Assembly: GCF_004345615.1 (NCBI RefSeq)
Contig: NZ_SLWK01000015.1
Location: forward strand, 1 to 64,000
Reading direction: 5' to 3'
DNA from: Natronoflexus pectinivorans
Lineage (GTDB): Bacteria; Bacteroidota; Bacteroidia; Bacteroidales; Marinilabiliaceae
Length of the DNA stretch: 64,000 bases
Positions 52,668 through 62,492 of this stretch are shown here, in pieces. Position numbers and translations under genes: made by a program. Each line of letters begins with the position of its first letter. Position 1 is the stretch's first letter. The notes beneath the pieces are model-generated. The model did not search any database and was not told the DNA's origin. It worked only from the letters and a program-made list of their open reading frames with translations.

Positions 52668-54305
52668 ATGTCAATGTTTTGTTTTCAATGTCAGGAAGCC
52701 TCCAAAGGAGTTGGATGTGCCATTAAAGGTGTGTGTGGAAAATCACCAGAAGTATCGAACCTGCAGGATTTGTTGCTCTTTGTTACAAAAGGCGTGGCCT
52801 TTTGGAGCCATCAGGCCGATCTAAAAGCAATCAGTAATCCTGAAGCCGAAAAGTACATCATCGATTCCATGTTTATAACCATTACCAATGCGAACTTTGA
52901 TGCCAATAAAATCACCGAACAAATAGAAAAAGGATTTGCCATACAAAATAACTTAAAAGCAAAAACAGGAACTCCCGAAGCCGAACTGCCGGAATGTGCC
53001 ACATGGCAAACCACCAATCGTGACGAGATTAATGCTAAGAGCGAAACTGTCAGCATTCTCAACGAAACAAACGAAGATATCCGTTCATTAAAAGAACTGA
53101 TTATTTATGGATTGAAAGGAGTCGCTGCTTATGCTGAACATGCAGCCAATCTTGGTTACAGCAATCAAGAAGTAAACCTTTTTATGAAAAAAGGTTTATT
53201 GGCCACCCTCGACAATTCACATGGCGTTAACGAGCTACTGCCTATTGTTTTGGAAACCGGAAAAAATGGTGTGGACGTAATGGCTCTGTTGGATAAAGCC
53301 AATACCGAAAGCTATGGTCATCCCGAAATATCGACCGTAAACCTTGGCGTTGGCAAGAACCCGGGAATTTTGGTCAGCGGTCACGACCTGAAAGATTTTG
53401 AAGAGTTGCTCAAACAAACAGAAGGAACCGGAGTGGATATTTACACCCACAGCGAAATGCTTCCGGCCAACTATTATCCTGCTTTCAAGAAATATAAGCA
53501 CTTTGTAGGTAACTATGGCAATGCATGGTGGGAACAGACTTCTGAATTTGAGAGTTTCAACGGACCGGTGTTATTAACCACCAACTGCCTTGTTCCGCCT
53601 AAAGAAAGCTACAAAAACCGCGTATATACAACCGGAGCAGCGGGATTTGACGAATGCCCACACATTGCGGAAAGAGAAAACGGCAAGCCAAAAGATTTCT
53701 CAGACATCATTGAGCATGCAAAAAAATGCCCTGCTCCCACCGAAATCGAAACCGGAACTTTAACAGGTGGTTTTGCCCATAACCAGGTGGCCGAATTGGC
53801 TGATAAAGTAGTGGATGCTGTAAAATCAGGCGCCATTAAAAAGTTTGTGGTCATGGCCGGTTGCGATGGTCGGATGAATTCCCGTAACTATTACAGCGAT
53901 TTTGCAGAGGCTTTGCCACAGGATTCGGTCATTTTAACCGCAGGATGTGCTAAATATCGTTACAACAAATTGCCCTTAGGCGATATCGGCGGAATTCCAC
54001 GGGTATTGGATGCCGGACAATGCAACGACTCCTACTCTCTGGCAGTGACCGCTTTGAAACTAAAAGAAGCTTTCGGGTTAGATGATATCAACGAGCTACC
54101 AATTGTTTATAACATTGCCTGGTATGAGCAAAAGGCGGTGATTGTATTATTGGCACTTCTCTCACTTGGTGTGAAAAACATCAACCTTGGACCCACTCTA
54201 CCTGCTTTCTTGTCGCCAAATGTGACCAATGTTTTGGTTGAGCAATTTGGTATTGGAGCAATTACAACTGTGGAAGAAGACATGGAAAGGTTGATTTTAT
54301 CATAA
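52668..54305 (+). CDS. hcp: Hydroxylamine reductase / hybrid cluster protein
   Basis: Hcp acts on NO or hydroxylamine and protects anaerobes from nitrosative stress. N-terminal cysteines 5, 8, 17 and 23 ([16 protein letters not shown]) give the CX2CX8CX5C pattern of 4Fe-4S-type Hcp of anaerobes. Hybrid-cluster ligands lie in [36 protein letters not shown] and [10 protein letters not shown]. The start at 52668 (MSMFCFQCQ) is chosen because the frame upstream to 52563 crosses repeat element 2. It has 545 residues. A very strong terminator follows. Confidence 0.96.
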   Translation: MSMFCFQCQEASKGVGCAIKGVCGKSPEVSNLQDLLLFVTKGVAFWSHQADLKAISNPEAEKYIIDSMFITITNANFDANKITEQIEKGFAIQNNLKAKTGTPEAELPECATWQTTNRDEINAKSETVSILNETNEDIRSLKELIIYGLKGVAAYAEHAANLGYSNQEVNLFMKKGLLATLDNSHGVNELLPIVLETGKNGVDVMALLDKANTESYGHPEISTVNLGVGKNPGILVSGHDLKDFEELLKQTEGTGVDIYTHSEMLPANYYPAFKKYKHFVGNYGNAWWEQTSEFESFNGPVLLTTNCLVPPKESYKNRVYTTGAAGFDECPHIAERENGKPKDFSDIIEHAKKCPAPTEIETGTLTGGFAHNQVAELADKVVDAVKSGAIKKFVVMAGCDGRMNSRNYYSDFAEALPQDSVILTAGCAKYRYNKLPLGDIGGIPRVLDAGQCNDSYSLAVTALKLKEAFGLDDINELPIVYNIAWYEQKAVIVLLALLSLGVKNINLGPTLPAFLSPNVTNVLVEQFGIGAITTVEEDMERLILS

Positions 54306-54323
54306 ATATAAATCAAACAGATG

Positions 54324-54365
54324 ATACCAGAAAGAGCTGCCTATTCGGGCAGCTCTTTCTGGTAT
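54324..54365. terminator. Bidirectional terminator after hcp
   Basis: An 18-bp perfect stem (54324-54341 with 54348-54365; core AGAGCTGCC) with a 6-nt loop separates hcp from the convergent dehydrogenase gene. It is one of the longest hairpins in the window. Confidence 0.9.
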
Positions 54366-54375
54366 AATAGCAAAC

Positions 54376-55380
54376 TTATTCCTTCATCCGTTTTAAAAAA
54401 GCATCGCTTTTTAAAACTTTGGGATTTACAATTGGCAGGTCGTTTTGATGGCCATTGAAAAAATTAGAAATCACATCAGCTACATACTGACTCATTTCAG
54501 CGCGAGCTTCATGGGTTCCGCTTCCAACATGTGGCGTGAGAACGACATAAGGCGAGTTTTTCAGTTCATCAGGAATAACCGGCTCATTACTGAACACATC
54601 CAAACCGGCACCGGCAATTTCTTTGTTTTTCAAAGCTTTAATCAACACCTTTTCATGAATCACTTTACCTCTGGAAGTATTTATGATATATGCAGAATTT
54701 TTCATCAGCTTAAACTCCTCCTTTCCAATAAGATGATATGTTTCCTGCGAAAATGGAACATGAATGGATACATAGTCTGATTTTCGTAAAAGTTCTTCTT
54801 TAGTGACATAGGTCGCTTCATATTTTGCTTCGACATGGCTCTCCAATTGGGTTCGGTTATGGTAAATCACTCTCATTCCGAAAGCTTTAGCCCTACGGGC
54901 TAAAGCCTGACCAATGGCTCCCATCCCAATGATTCCCAGCGTCTTTTTATGCAATGTGGTGCTCAAATTGTTTCTAACGTTCCATTCCGGCAAAGAATTT
55001 TCCAATATTCCGTTATGGAGTTTTACAATATTTCTTGCCAGAGCTAACATCAGCGTCATGGTCAGTTCAGCGGTTGGTTCAGTTACAGGACTTGGAGTAT
55101 TGGTAACTACAATGCCTTGGGAGGTTGCATATTCAACATCTACATTGTCATAGCCCACACCATAATTGGCTATCAATTTTAACTTAGAAGCTTTACTTAT
55201 CATCTCCTCAGTGACTTTATTTCCAAACACAGATACCATCGCATCAGCGATGGGAAGGTAACTGTCCAGTTCGTCACTAAACGAGTTGGAGGAGTCGGGC
55301 ACAAGAAGTTCAAAATCAGATGGTAGGTCATTAAATCCGTTTAACGGCAACTTAATGGGCATCAAAACAATGTGTTTCAT
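54376..55380 (-). CDS. NAD-dependent D-2-hydroxyacid dehydrogenase
   Basis: This 334-residue enzyme has the Rossmann motif GMGAIG at 152-157 and the catalytic triad Arg237 (NTSRGKV), Glu266 (SNEPVIP) and His284 (LTPHVGSGT). The NYGVGYDN substrate-loop segment resembles glyoxylate/hydroxypyruvate reductases and related broad-specificity enzymes. The exact substrate cannot be told from sequence. It is monocistronic, convergent with hcp and divergent from the TonB receptor. Confidence 0.88.
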   Translation of the reverse strand: MKHIVLMPIKLPLNGFNDLPSDFELLVPDSSNSFSDELDSYLPIADAMVSVFGNKVTEEMISKASKLKLIANYGVGYDNVDVEYATSQGIVVTNTPSPVTEPTAELTMTLMLALARNIVKLHNGILENSLPEWNVRNNLSTTLHKKTLGIIGMGAIGQALARRAKAFGMRVIYHNRTQLESHVEAKYEATYVTKEELLRKSDYVSIHVPFSQETYHLIGKEEFKLMKNSAYIINTSRGKVIHEKVLIKALKNKEIAGAGLDVFSNEPVIPDELKNSPYVVLTPHVGSGTHEARAEMSQYVADVISNFFNGHQNDLPIVNPKVLKSDAFLKRMKE

Positions 55381-55479
55381 AACTTTAGGCTTGGAATTAA
55401 CAGTTAATCATCAAATATACAAATTTCCACAAATAATCTTATACCTTGTCGTGAATAACAAAAAACCACTTTTTTCGTT

Positions 55480-55487
55480 TAAATTTG
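55480..55487 (+). promoter_or_regulatory. -7 element for the TonB receptor gene
   Basis: TAAATTTG matches TAnnTTTG exactly. Its distance to the first ATG at 55500 is only 12 nt, which favours the later start at 55515. Confidence 0.6.
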
Positions 55488-55514
55488 TGGATACTATAAA
55501 TGCTAATGCCAAGA

Positions 55515-57953
55515 ATGAGACGCAAAGTATACGGCCTTTTTGTTACTTCAATTATCTGTTTGTTGATAACCCTGGCAAACCAAATTTCTGCACAAACGGC
55601 TTCACCGGTTGAAATATCGGGCTTTATAACCGATCAGACCAGAGAACCTGTTATCAATGCACACTTACGCATTGTATCAACCAATGTCGGAGCTGTTACC
55701 GATGTCAATGGCAATTTTACTATTTCTACTGCTCCTTCTTTTCCGTTAGAATTATCCGTTTCGGCCATTGGTTTTCAAAGTAAAACCATCAATATAGCGT
55801 CGCTCCCGCCTGAACCTCTCAGAATAATTCTGGAAGAGGATCGCCAAATGCTTCAACAGATTGAGGTGACTGCCAACAGGCTTTCAGGTTTTCACAGTCA
55901 GCGCATCGAGCCCATTCATGTCAGGATGCTCCCATCAGCTGCCGGTGCATCTATCGAAGGTTTGGTTCGTTCTCAAATGGGTGTCGCTTCCAACAACGAG
56001 TTAAGCAGTCAATACCGCGTCCGTGGTGGAAACTTTGATGAGAATTTGGTTTACGTTAATGGGCAGGAAGTTCACCGACCTTTCTTAATTCACAGCGGTC
56101 AGCAGGAAGGGTTGAGTTTTGTGAATCCGGATTTGGTTGAATCGGTTGAATTTTCGGCAGGTGGCTTTAGCGCATCTTATGGCGATAAAATGAGTTCGGT
56201 ACTCGACATCAGGTATAAAAGGCCAACAGAAACAGCCGGAAGTGTGTCAGCCGGAATGCTTGGAGCAAACGCGCATCTGGAGGGTGCCGCTTTTAATCAA
56301 AAAGTATCATGGATAACCGGTGTGAGATACAAAACCAACCGCTATCTTTTAGGCACACTGGATGAAAAAGGCGATTACAGGCCAAATTTTACCGATGCAC
56401 AGGCCTTTCTAACCTATGAAGCAACTCCCAGGCTATCTTTTGAAATTTTGGGTTACTATTCGCTCAACACGTATGAATTTATACCTCAAACCAGGGAAAC
56501 CACATTTGGAACCATTTCTGATGTAAAACGCTTAAGAATTTACTTTGCAGGGAAGGAAGAAAACCGTTTTGAAACAGGATATGGTGCATTAAGCACCATA
56601 TTTAATGTATCAGACAGACAACAATACAAACTCACATTTACAGGTTTCAGAACTTTTGAAGAAGAAACCTACGATATTGCCGGGGCATATTGGCTTCAGG
56701 AAATTGATAACCCATTTGATGCAGATGATGAAGGAACGCAAATCGGAGTTGGCCAATATCTTCAGCATGCCAGAAATGACCTTTATGCCAATGTTATATC
56801 GGCAAACCTTGAGGGTAAACACAATTCGTCGGGAGGAATTACAAGTTGGGGTATTCAAGTGCGACAGGAATCCTTTCGCGACAGAGTAAACGAATGGGAG
56901 ATGATTGATTCTGCCGGGTATTCCATCCCTTATCGTGGTGATTTGCTGGAACTGGCCTATACAAAAAATGCACACCACGACATAGTGGCAAACAGAGTTT
57001 CCGGATTCCTGAAAAATCAATCTTCCCTGGCAATTGGATCCGGATTTCTCATGATAGATGCAGGAATAAGAGCAAGTTACTACTCGTTTAATGATGAGTA
57101 CATTATCAGCCCCCGAATTTTACTTAATTACCTTCCAAGCCGAAACTCGAATCACCGATACCGTTTGTCCGGTGGATACTATTACCAGCCGCCGTTTTTT
57201 AAGGAGATGCGACGGCCTGACGGAACACTAAATAAAGACATCAAAGCTCAAAAATCAATTCATGTCGTCTCGGGCTTTGATTACTATTTCCATAAAATGG
57301 AAAGACCATTTAAATTCACCACAGAACTATACTACAAACATATGAAAAACCTGATTCCTTACCAGGTTGACAATGTAAGGATTATCTATAGTGGAGAAAA
57401 TGAAGCCAAAGGGTATGCCGTTGGAATCGACTTCAAAATAAATGGTGAGTTGGTGCCGGGTGAAGAATCCTGGGCGACTCTTTCACTCATGAAAACTGAA
57501 GAAGATTTACTCAACGACAGATGGATTGATCCTGCCACTCCCGGTGAACCCGGTTATATTCCCCGTCCATCGGATCAGAGATTAAATTTCTCCATGTTTA
57601 TCCAGGATCACTTGCCCAATAATCCTGATTTTAAAGCTCATCTCAGCTTTTTCTTCGGAACAGGGCTCCCGTTCGGCCCCCCTCGTTCACCAAGGTATAT
57701 GGCGGTTCATCGACTCCCCTCTTACCGAAGAATAGACATTGGATTTTCCTATGACCTGCTAAAATCCAGATGGATGCAAAACAACCATCTTAATCTTAAA
57801 AACATGTGGCTCGGCATTGAGGTCTTTAACCTTCCCAATATAGATAACACAATCTCTCATTATTGGGTTACCGACATCAACAACCGCCAATACGCTGTCC
57901 CAAATTACCTTACATCAAGAAGAATAAATCTTAAACTGACAGCAACGTTTTAA
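55515..57953 (+). CDS. TonB-dependent receptor with CarboxypepD_reg-like domain
   Basis: This outer-membrane transporter has a signal peptide (about 1-27; IICLLITLANQISAQ), a carboxypeptidase-regulatory-like beta domain (about 30-115; GFITDQTREPVINAH), a plug (about 130-230; YRVRGGNFDENLVYVNG) and a 22-strand-type barrel ending in an aromatic residue (LKLTATF). The start at 55515 (MRRKVYG, 812 aa) is favoured because the promoter lies too close to the ATG at 55500. No SusD partner follows, so a SusCD glycan system is not supported; the substrate is unknown. Confidence 0.87.
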   Translation: MRRKVYGLFVTSIICLLITLANQISAQTASPVEISGFITDQTREPVINAHLRIVSTNVGAVTDVNGNFTISTAPSFPLELSVSAIGFQSKTINIASLPPEPLRIILEEDRQMLQQIEVTANRLSGFHSQRIEPIHVRMLPSAAGASIEGLVRSQMGVASNNELSSQYRVRGGNFDENLVYVNGQEVHRPFLIHSGQQEGLSFVNPDLVESVEFSAGGFSASYGDKMSSVLDIRYKRPTETAGSVSAGMLGANAHLEGAAFNQKVSWITGVRYKTNRYLLGTLDEKGDYRPNFTDAQAFLTYEATPRLSFEILGYYSLNTYEFIPQTRETTFGTISDVKRLRIYFAGKEENRFETGYGALSTIFNVSDRQQYKLTFTGFRTFEEETYDIAGAYWLQEIDNPFDADDEGTQIGVGQYLQHARNDLYANVISANLEGKHNSSGGITSWGIQVRQESFRDRVNEWEMIDSAGYSIPYRGDLLELAYTKNAHHDIVANRVSGFLKNQSSLAIGSGFLMIDAGIRASYYSFNDEYIISPRILLNYLPSRNSNHRYRLSGGYYYQPPFFKEMRRPDGTLNKDIKAQKSIHVVSGFDYYFHKMERPFKFTTELYYKHMKNLIPYQVDNVRIIYSGENEAKGYAVGIDFKINGELVPGEESWATLSLMKTEEDLLNDRWIDPATPGEPGYIPRPSDQRLNFSMFIQDHLPNNPDFKAHLSFFFGTGLPFGPPRSPRYMAVHRLPSYRRIDIGFSYDLLKSRWMQNNHLNLKNMWLGIEVFNLPNIDNTISHYWVTDINNRQYAVPNYLTSRRINLKLTATF

Positions 57954-58022
57954 GCCAATAGATAAGTACAAAGAGTATAAGATAATTAAATTATTGTATT
58001 AACAAAATTGAGTTTAAATCGT

Positions 58023-58030
58023 TAAATTTG
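58023..58030 (+). promoter_or_regulatory. -7 element for hicBA
   Basis: TAAATTTG matches TAnnTTTG. It is 8 nt before the first possible hicB ATG (58039) and 17 nt before the second (58048), so the transcript would have almost no leader. Confidence 0.55.
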
Positions 58031-58038
58031 TAGGAAAC

Positions 58039-58275
58039 ATGAAAATTATGAGAAATTATAAATTTACAGCAGAAATAATCCGGGACAATGAAGTAAATCA
58101 ATATATCGGAATTGTTCCGGGATTACCGGGAGCCCACTCCCAAGCCGCAACTCTTGACGAACTATATAAAAACCTACAAGAAGTAGTCCAGTTATGTTTG
58201 GAGGAGTTAAGTGAGGATGAGTTAAATAACCTTCCTGATTTTGTAGGATTTCAACAAATATCAGCTGTTTTATGA
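58039..58275 (+). CDS. hicB: HicB-family antitoxin
   Basis: This 78-residue protein has the HicB partial RNase H-like fold (YIGIVPGLPGAHSQAATLDEL). No DNA-binding helix-turn-helix or ribbon-helix-helix follows, so this is the short type, and autoregulation may need another domain or HicA. It would bind and block the HicA toxin encoded next, whose start overlaps its stop by 4 nt. A start at 58048 (MRNYKFTAEI) is also possible, given the close promoter. Confidence 0.88.
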   Translation: MKIMRNYKFTAEIIRDNEVNQYIGIVPGLPGAHSQAATLDELYKNLQEVVQLCLEELSEDELNNLPDFVGFQQISAVL

Positions 58276-58508
58276 GTGAAAAACTGCCGATAGTAAAGGT
58301 TAAAATCCTGGAAAAATTACTTTTTCATTTAGGTTTTAAAATGAAACGACAGAAGGGAAGTCATGTGTTTTACCGTCATCCCGATGGCAGATATACAACA
58401 CTATCACACCATGGAAATCAAGAAATTGGAAGACCTTTAATACGTCAGATTCTTAGAGAAATAGATCTTTCCCCAGAGGAATATATTAAGTTGTTAAATC
58501 AAATATAG
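58272..58508 (+). CDS. hicA: HicA-family mRNA interferase toxin
   Basis: This 78-residue double-stranded-RNA-binding-like toxin has the catalytic histidine His31 in QKGSHVFYRHPDG and the motif TTLSHHGNQEIGRPLIRQIL. It would cleave mRNA when the antitoxin decays. The order antitoxin then toxin is the reverse of the E. coli hicAB operon. The pair lies between the TonB receptor and rocD, with no other mobile-element signs. Confidence 0.9.
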   Translation: MSEKLPIVKVKILEKLLFHLGFKMKRQKGSHVFYRHPDGRYTTLSHHGNQEIGRPLIRQILREIDLSPEEYIKLLNQI

Positions 58509-58679
58509 CCCCCGTTCTACGAAACTCACCTCATCAAATTTCAATTCTTCCCAAGCAAATCTACACAAACAAGCTTCAACGCCCGTTCCCCATCTATGAT
58601 AAAACTCATGCATTAAAGACTGGAATTTTATTGTTTTTGGTTGTAATTTATAGGTGAATAAACATAAAACCTGCCAGTT

Positions 58680-59906
58680 ATGTCAAAGGAATCCAACTCT
58701 CTATATTATATTGATCTTGAGGATCAATATGGAGCTAAAAACTACCATCCACTGCCCGTTGTTCTGGAAAAAGGCGAGGGTGTTTTTGTGTGGGATGTAG
58801 AAGGCAAACGCTATTACGATTTCCTGGCTGCATACTCAGCAGTGAACCAGGGGCATTGTCACCCAAGATTGGTTAAAACAATTAATGATCAATCTGCAAA
58901 ACTGGCACTTACCTCACGTGCTTTCTACAACAATCAACTAGGCAAATGGTCCAAAATGATGACAGAGCTATTTGGATACGACCGCATGCTTCCGATGAAC
59001 AGTGGTGCCGAAGCAGTTGAGACTGCGCTTAAGCTAGCCAGAAAATGGGCATACAAAATCAAAGGAATTGCCCGGGAAGAGGCTAAAATTGTGGTATGTA
59101 ACGGAAACTTTCATGGGCGAACCATTTCCATCATATCCATGTCATCCGATCCGGATTCATATAACGATTATGGTCCTTATACCCCCGGATTCAATAATAT
59201 TCCATACGATGATGTTGTTGCTTTGGAACAGGCTTTAAGCCAGCCCAACGTTGCTGCATTTCTGGCCGAGCCCATACAGGCAGAAGCAGGGGTGTTTGTT
59301 CCATCAGATGGATACTTAAAGGCCGCGAAGGAACTTTGTGAACAATACGACGTGTTATTTATTGCCGATGAAATTCAGACCGGACTTGGAAGAACCGGAA
59401 AATGGCTGGCGGTAGATTATGAAGATGTAAAGCCTGATATTCTGGTATTGGGGAAGGCTCTGTCCGGAGGTATGTATCCTGTTTCTTGTGTTTTGGCCAA
59501 CAACGAAGTCATGTTAACCATAAAAGCAGGCGAGCATGGTTCCACTTACGGTGGAAATCCATTGGCTGCCGCCATTTCCATGGAGGCTGTTAATATTCTG
59601 TATGATGAACAACTGGCCGACAATGCATTCCGCATGGGAAAACTATTCCGCAAACGTCTCAGAGCGATGAATTCCCCATTAATAAAAGAAGTCCGTGGAA
59701 AAGGTCTGCTCAATGCCATTACCATTCACGCTGAAAGCTCAGCACAGGCAGCGTGGGATTTATGCATATCGATGAAAAACCATGGAGTAATTGCCAAACC
59801 AACACATGGAAACATCATCAGGTTTACACCTCCCCTAATCATTGATGAAAGTCAATTGATTGATGCTGTTGAAAGGATTGAAACAGCATTTAAAGACTTG
59901 AAATAA
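58680..59906 (+). CDS. rocD: Ornithine aminotransferase
   Basis: This PLP enzyme transfers the delta-amino group of ornithine to 2-oxoglutarate, giving glutamate semialdehyde. The motifs MNSGAEAVETALKLARKW, NFHGRT, and Asp230 in LFIADEIQTG with Lys259 in LVLGKALSGG are those of class III aminotransferases; FYNNQLGKW and ALTSRAF point to ornithine rather than acetylornithine. Its 408 residues are the standard length. It stands alone with 171 nt upstream, in which I see no clear signal. Confidence 0.94.
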   Translation: MSKESNSLYYIDLEDQYGAKNYHPLPVVLEKGEGVFVWDVEGKRYYDFLAAYSAVNQGHCHPRLVKTINDQSAKLALTSRAFYNNQLGKWSKMMTELFGYDRMLPMNSGAEAVETALKLARKWAYKIKGIAREEAKIVVCNGNFHGRTISIISMSSDPDSYNDYGPYTPGFNNIPYDDVVALEQALSQPNVAAFLAEPIQAEAGVFVPSDGYLKAAKELCEQYDVLFIADEIQTGLGRTGKWLAVDYEDVKPDILVLGKALSGGMYPVSCVLANNEVMLTIKAGEHGSTYGGNPLAAAISMEAVNILYDEQLADNAFRMGKLFRKRLRAMNSPLIKEVRGKGLLNAITIHAESSAQAAWDLCISMKNHGVIAKPTHGNIIRFTPPLIIDESQLIDAVERIETAFKDLK

Positions 59907-59990
59907 AAATCTCAGTAATTGGCCTAATTTCTGGTTTCAAACCCATCACTCAAAATAATTAAATTCAAATTAATAGATGAAGAGAAAGAT

Positions 59991-60014
59991 ATTTTCTATT
60001 TTTAGATAGAAAAT
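59991..60014 (+). promoter_or_regulatory. Palindrome upstream of the 60028 gene
   Basis: ATTTTCTAT (59991-59999) and ATAGAAAAT (60006-60014) form a perfect inverted repeat with a 6-nt spacer, ending 13 nt before the start codon. It could be an operator or a hairpin covering the start region. Confidence 0.4.
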
Positions 60015-60027
60015 AAAAACATTTATT

Positions 60028-60510
60028 ATGTCATCAGAAATTAGTTCATCATACATTCCAATGCTGGAAGACCGGTTGGAAAAATTGTGGCATCGATCGT
60101 TCGACTGGGCAGCCTGGAAAAAAGGCACTCTGCTTGTTTTAAAAAATGCTTTTGGAGAGGAGAGTGCTTACTACAAACAACTCTTCACAACCGATTATGA
60201 ATACAGCAGCTGGTCTCTGCGCGACACAGCCGGAAGCGGAGATCCGGTAAAATCCTCCTGTGCAGAATTACTGGAGATTTGTATCATGGATTTAAAACAA
60301 AAATCGACCAACCAAACGCTTCAAACAGGTGAATTTCTCAAAAAGTTTCTATCGTCAGAAACTCCGGATGAAATTGAAGCCATTATTAAGTCTGACGTGC
60401 CGCAATTTGAGAAAGAAGAAAAAATAGAGGAAATTTTGGCCAAACAAAACAGCAAAGCAGTATTGAAAAGTTTCAGTTCATTGCTTGTTGCATTAGGCAA
60501 CAAACAATGA
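60028..60510 (+). CDS. Protein of unknown function (160 aa)
   Basis: This soluble, mostly helical and lysine/glutamate-rich protein has no signal peptide. Tryptophan- and tyrosine-rich segments (LWHRSFDWAAWKKGTL, EYSSWSLRDTAG) lie in the first half and a charged helical tail with FEKEEKIEEILAKQ in the second. I do not recognise a family. It lies between rocD and the convergent argS (13-nt gap) and has its own palindromic upstream region. Coding potential is supported by length, composition and the gap it fills. Confidence 0.7.
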   Translation: MSSEISSSYIPMLEDRLEKLWHRSFDWAAWKKGTLLVLKNAFGEESAYYKQLFTTDYEYSSWSLRDTAGSGDPVKSSCAELLEICIMDLKQKSTNQTLQTGEFLKKFLSSETPDEIEAIIKSDVPQFEKEEKIEEILAKQNSKAVLKSFSSLLVALGNKQ

Positions 60511-60523
60511 ACTGAATGATTTT

Positions 60524-62317
60524 TTACATTCTGTCGGGAACTCCGGCTCCCAAAAGCCACATACCTTTTTTAAGAACATCTGCCACAGCTTTACAGAGTG
60601 TTAGCCTCATTTCCCGAATGTTCTCGTCGGTTTCAAACAGAATTGGACTATCGTGGTAAAACTGGTTAAACTCTTTTGCCAAATCATATATGTAATTCGA
60701 TATCAACGCCGGGCTGAATGCTTTTCCGGCCTCCATCACCACGTTTGGAAAATTAGCAACAGTGCGGACAAGATTGTTTTCCTTTTCGCTCAATTCAACA
60801 TCAGCCGGAGCACTGCCTTTCCATGTGATTCCTTTTTCCTCTGCTTTACGAAATATTGAGCGAATGCGGGCATGGGTGTATTGTATAAACGGGCCGGTAT
60901 TTCCATTAAAATCGATGGATTCCTTGGGATTAAAAGTCATGTTTTTACGTGGATCCACTTTGAGAATGAAATATTTGAGTGCACCTAAAGCAATCATTCG
61001 AATCACCTCTTCAGCAGCCTCTTCACTATATCCGTCAAGTTTACCCAGTTCCCTGGACATTTCCCGACTGGTATTAATCATCTCCTCCATCAAATCATCG
61101 GCATCAACCACTGTACCTTCACGCGATTTCATTTTACCTTCGGGCAACTCCACCATTCCGTAACTGAAATGAACTAAATCCTTACCCCACTCAAAGCCCA
61201 GTTTATCCAGAACAATGGAGAGAACCTTGAAATGATAATCCTGCTCATTTCCCACAACATATACCATTTTATCAATGGTATAGTCATCAAAACGGAGCTT
61301 TGCAGTTCCAATGTCCTGCGTCATATAAACCGATGTACCGTCACTCCTCAGTAATAGTTTCTGATCCAGACCCCTATCTTCCAAATCAGCCCACACACTG
61401 TTGTCATCTTTTTTAAAGAAAACCCCATCCTTTAAACCTTTTAAAACCATATCCCGTCCCACAGAATAAGTATCGCTTTCATAGTAGATTTTGTCAAAAT
61501 CTACTCCAAGGTTTTTGTATGTTACGTCAAATCCGTCATACACCCAATGGTTCATTGTTTTCCAAAGCTCAACAACATCTTTATCTCCCTTTTCCCAATT
61601 AAGAAGCATTTCACGGGCTTCAGCCATCAGTTTTGATTGTTTCTCAGCCTCATCTTTACTCACACCGGCTTCTTTCAAGGCAGCTTGCTCTGCTTTGTAT
61701 TCCTGATCAAATTTTACGTAATAATTTCCAACAAGATGATCGCCCTTCTTTCCTGAAGATTCAGGCGTTTCTCCATTTCCCCATTTTTTCCAGGCCAACA
61801 TCGATTTACAGATGTGAATTCCCCGGTCGTTTACAATGTTGGTTTTAACGACTCTGTGACCGTTAGCGGCTGCAATCCGTGAAAGTGAATATCCCAAAAG
61901 ATTGTTACGGATGTGGCCAAGATGCAAAGGTTTATTGGTGTTGGGTGATGAATATTCAATCATCATCAACGGAGACTCCTCTGTTACCGGAATAAAACCA
62001 AACTCATCATTATCCTTTATTTCGTTCAATACATCAATCCAGTAGCCATGTGCAAGTACAATGTTCAAAAAGCCTTTAACAACGTTAAAGGCTGAAACTT
62101 CATTCATCTTTTCACACAAGTAGTTACCAAGATCTTTCCCGGTCTCCTCGGGTGTTTTTTTTGAGTACCTCAGCAAAGGAAAAACCACTATGGTAAAATC
62201 TCCATCCTGATCCTTCCGGGTAAGTTGTACCTGTATGGATTCTTCTGAAATTTCTGCATTGTACAGCTCTTTAAACGCTTCTACAGCCAGTTGTTTAAGT
62301 CCGGATTCTATGTTCAT
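60524..62317 (-). CDS. argS: Arginyl-tRNA synthetase
   Basis: This class I synthetase charges tRNA-Arg. The N-terminal additional domain covers about 1-110; the HIGH-type motif HLGH (132-135) lies in SPNTNKPLHLGHIRNN; the KMSKS position reads KMKSREG, as in other ArgRS without a canonical KMSKS. The C-terminal DALR anticodon-binding domain ends in GMWLLGAGVPDRM. Its 597 residues are normal. A leader of about 160 nt contains a 13-bp perfect hairpin (62374-62402). Confidence 0.96.
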   Translation of the reverse strand: MNIESGLKQLAVEAFKELYNAEISEESIQVQLTRKDQDGDFTIVVFPLLRYSKKTPEETGKDLGNYLCEKMNEVSAFNVVKGFLNIVLAHGYWIDVLNEIKDNDEFGFIPVTEESPLMMIEYSSPNTNKPLHLGHIRNNLLGYSLSRIAAANGHRVVKTNIVNDRGIHICKSMLAWKKWGNGETPESSGKKGDHLVGNYYVKFDQEYKAEQAALKEAGVSKDEAEKQSKLMAEAREMLLNWEKGDKDVVELWKTMNHWVYDGFDVTYKNLGVDFDKIYYESDTYSVGRDMVLKGLKDGVFFKKDDNSVWADLEDRGLDQKLLLRSDGTSVYMTQDIGTAKLRFDDYTIDKMVYVVGNEQDYHFKVLSIVLDKLGFEWGKDLVHFSYGMVELPEGKMKSREGTVVDADDLMEEMINTSREMSRELGKLDGYSEEAAEEVIRMIALGALKYFILKVDPRKNMTFNPKESIDFNGNTGPFIQYTHARIRSIFRKAEEKGITWKGSAPADVELSEKENNLVRTVANFPNVVMEAGKAFSPALISNYIYDLAKEFNQFYHDSPILFETDENIREMRLTLCKAVADVLKKGMWLLGAGVPDRM

Positions 62318-62373
62318 TCGAAAAATATTTATTTATATTTTAGTTTACTATATATTTCAACCTTTATTGGAGA

Positions 62374-62402
62374 TTTTAAATTCCGCTTTGCGGAATTTAA
62401 AA
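62374..62402 (-). promoter_or_regulatory. Hairpin in the argS leader
   Basis: Arms TTTTAAATTCCGC (62374-62386) and GCGGAATTTAAAA (62390-62402) form a perfect 13-bp stem with a 3-nt loop, 57-85 nt upstream of the argS start and downstream of its likely promoter. It lacks a T tract, so it is not a standard terminator. Confidence 0.55.
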
Positions 62403-62484
62403 CATACTTCTACCCTTTAGTATTAATCCTAATCAACGACCAATGATCATAAACAATTGGGTTTTCGTCAAATTTTTAATCCTG

Positions 62485-62492
62485 CAAAGATA
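62485..62492 (-). promoter_or_regulatory. Candidate -7 element for argS
   Basis: The minus strand reads TATCTTTG, an exact TAnnTTTG match, about 170 nt before the argS start. The -33 region is weak. Confidence 0.5.
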
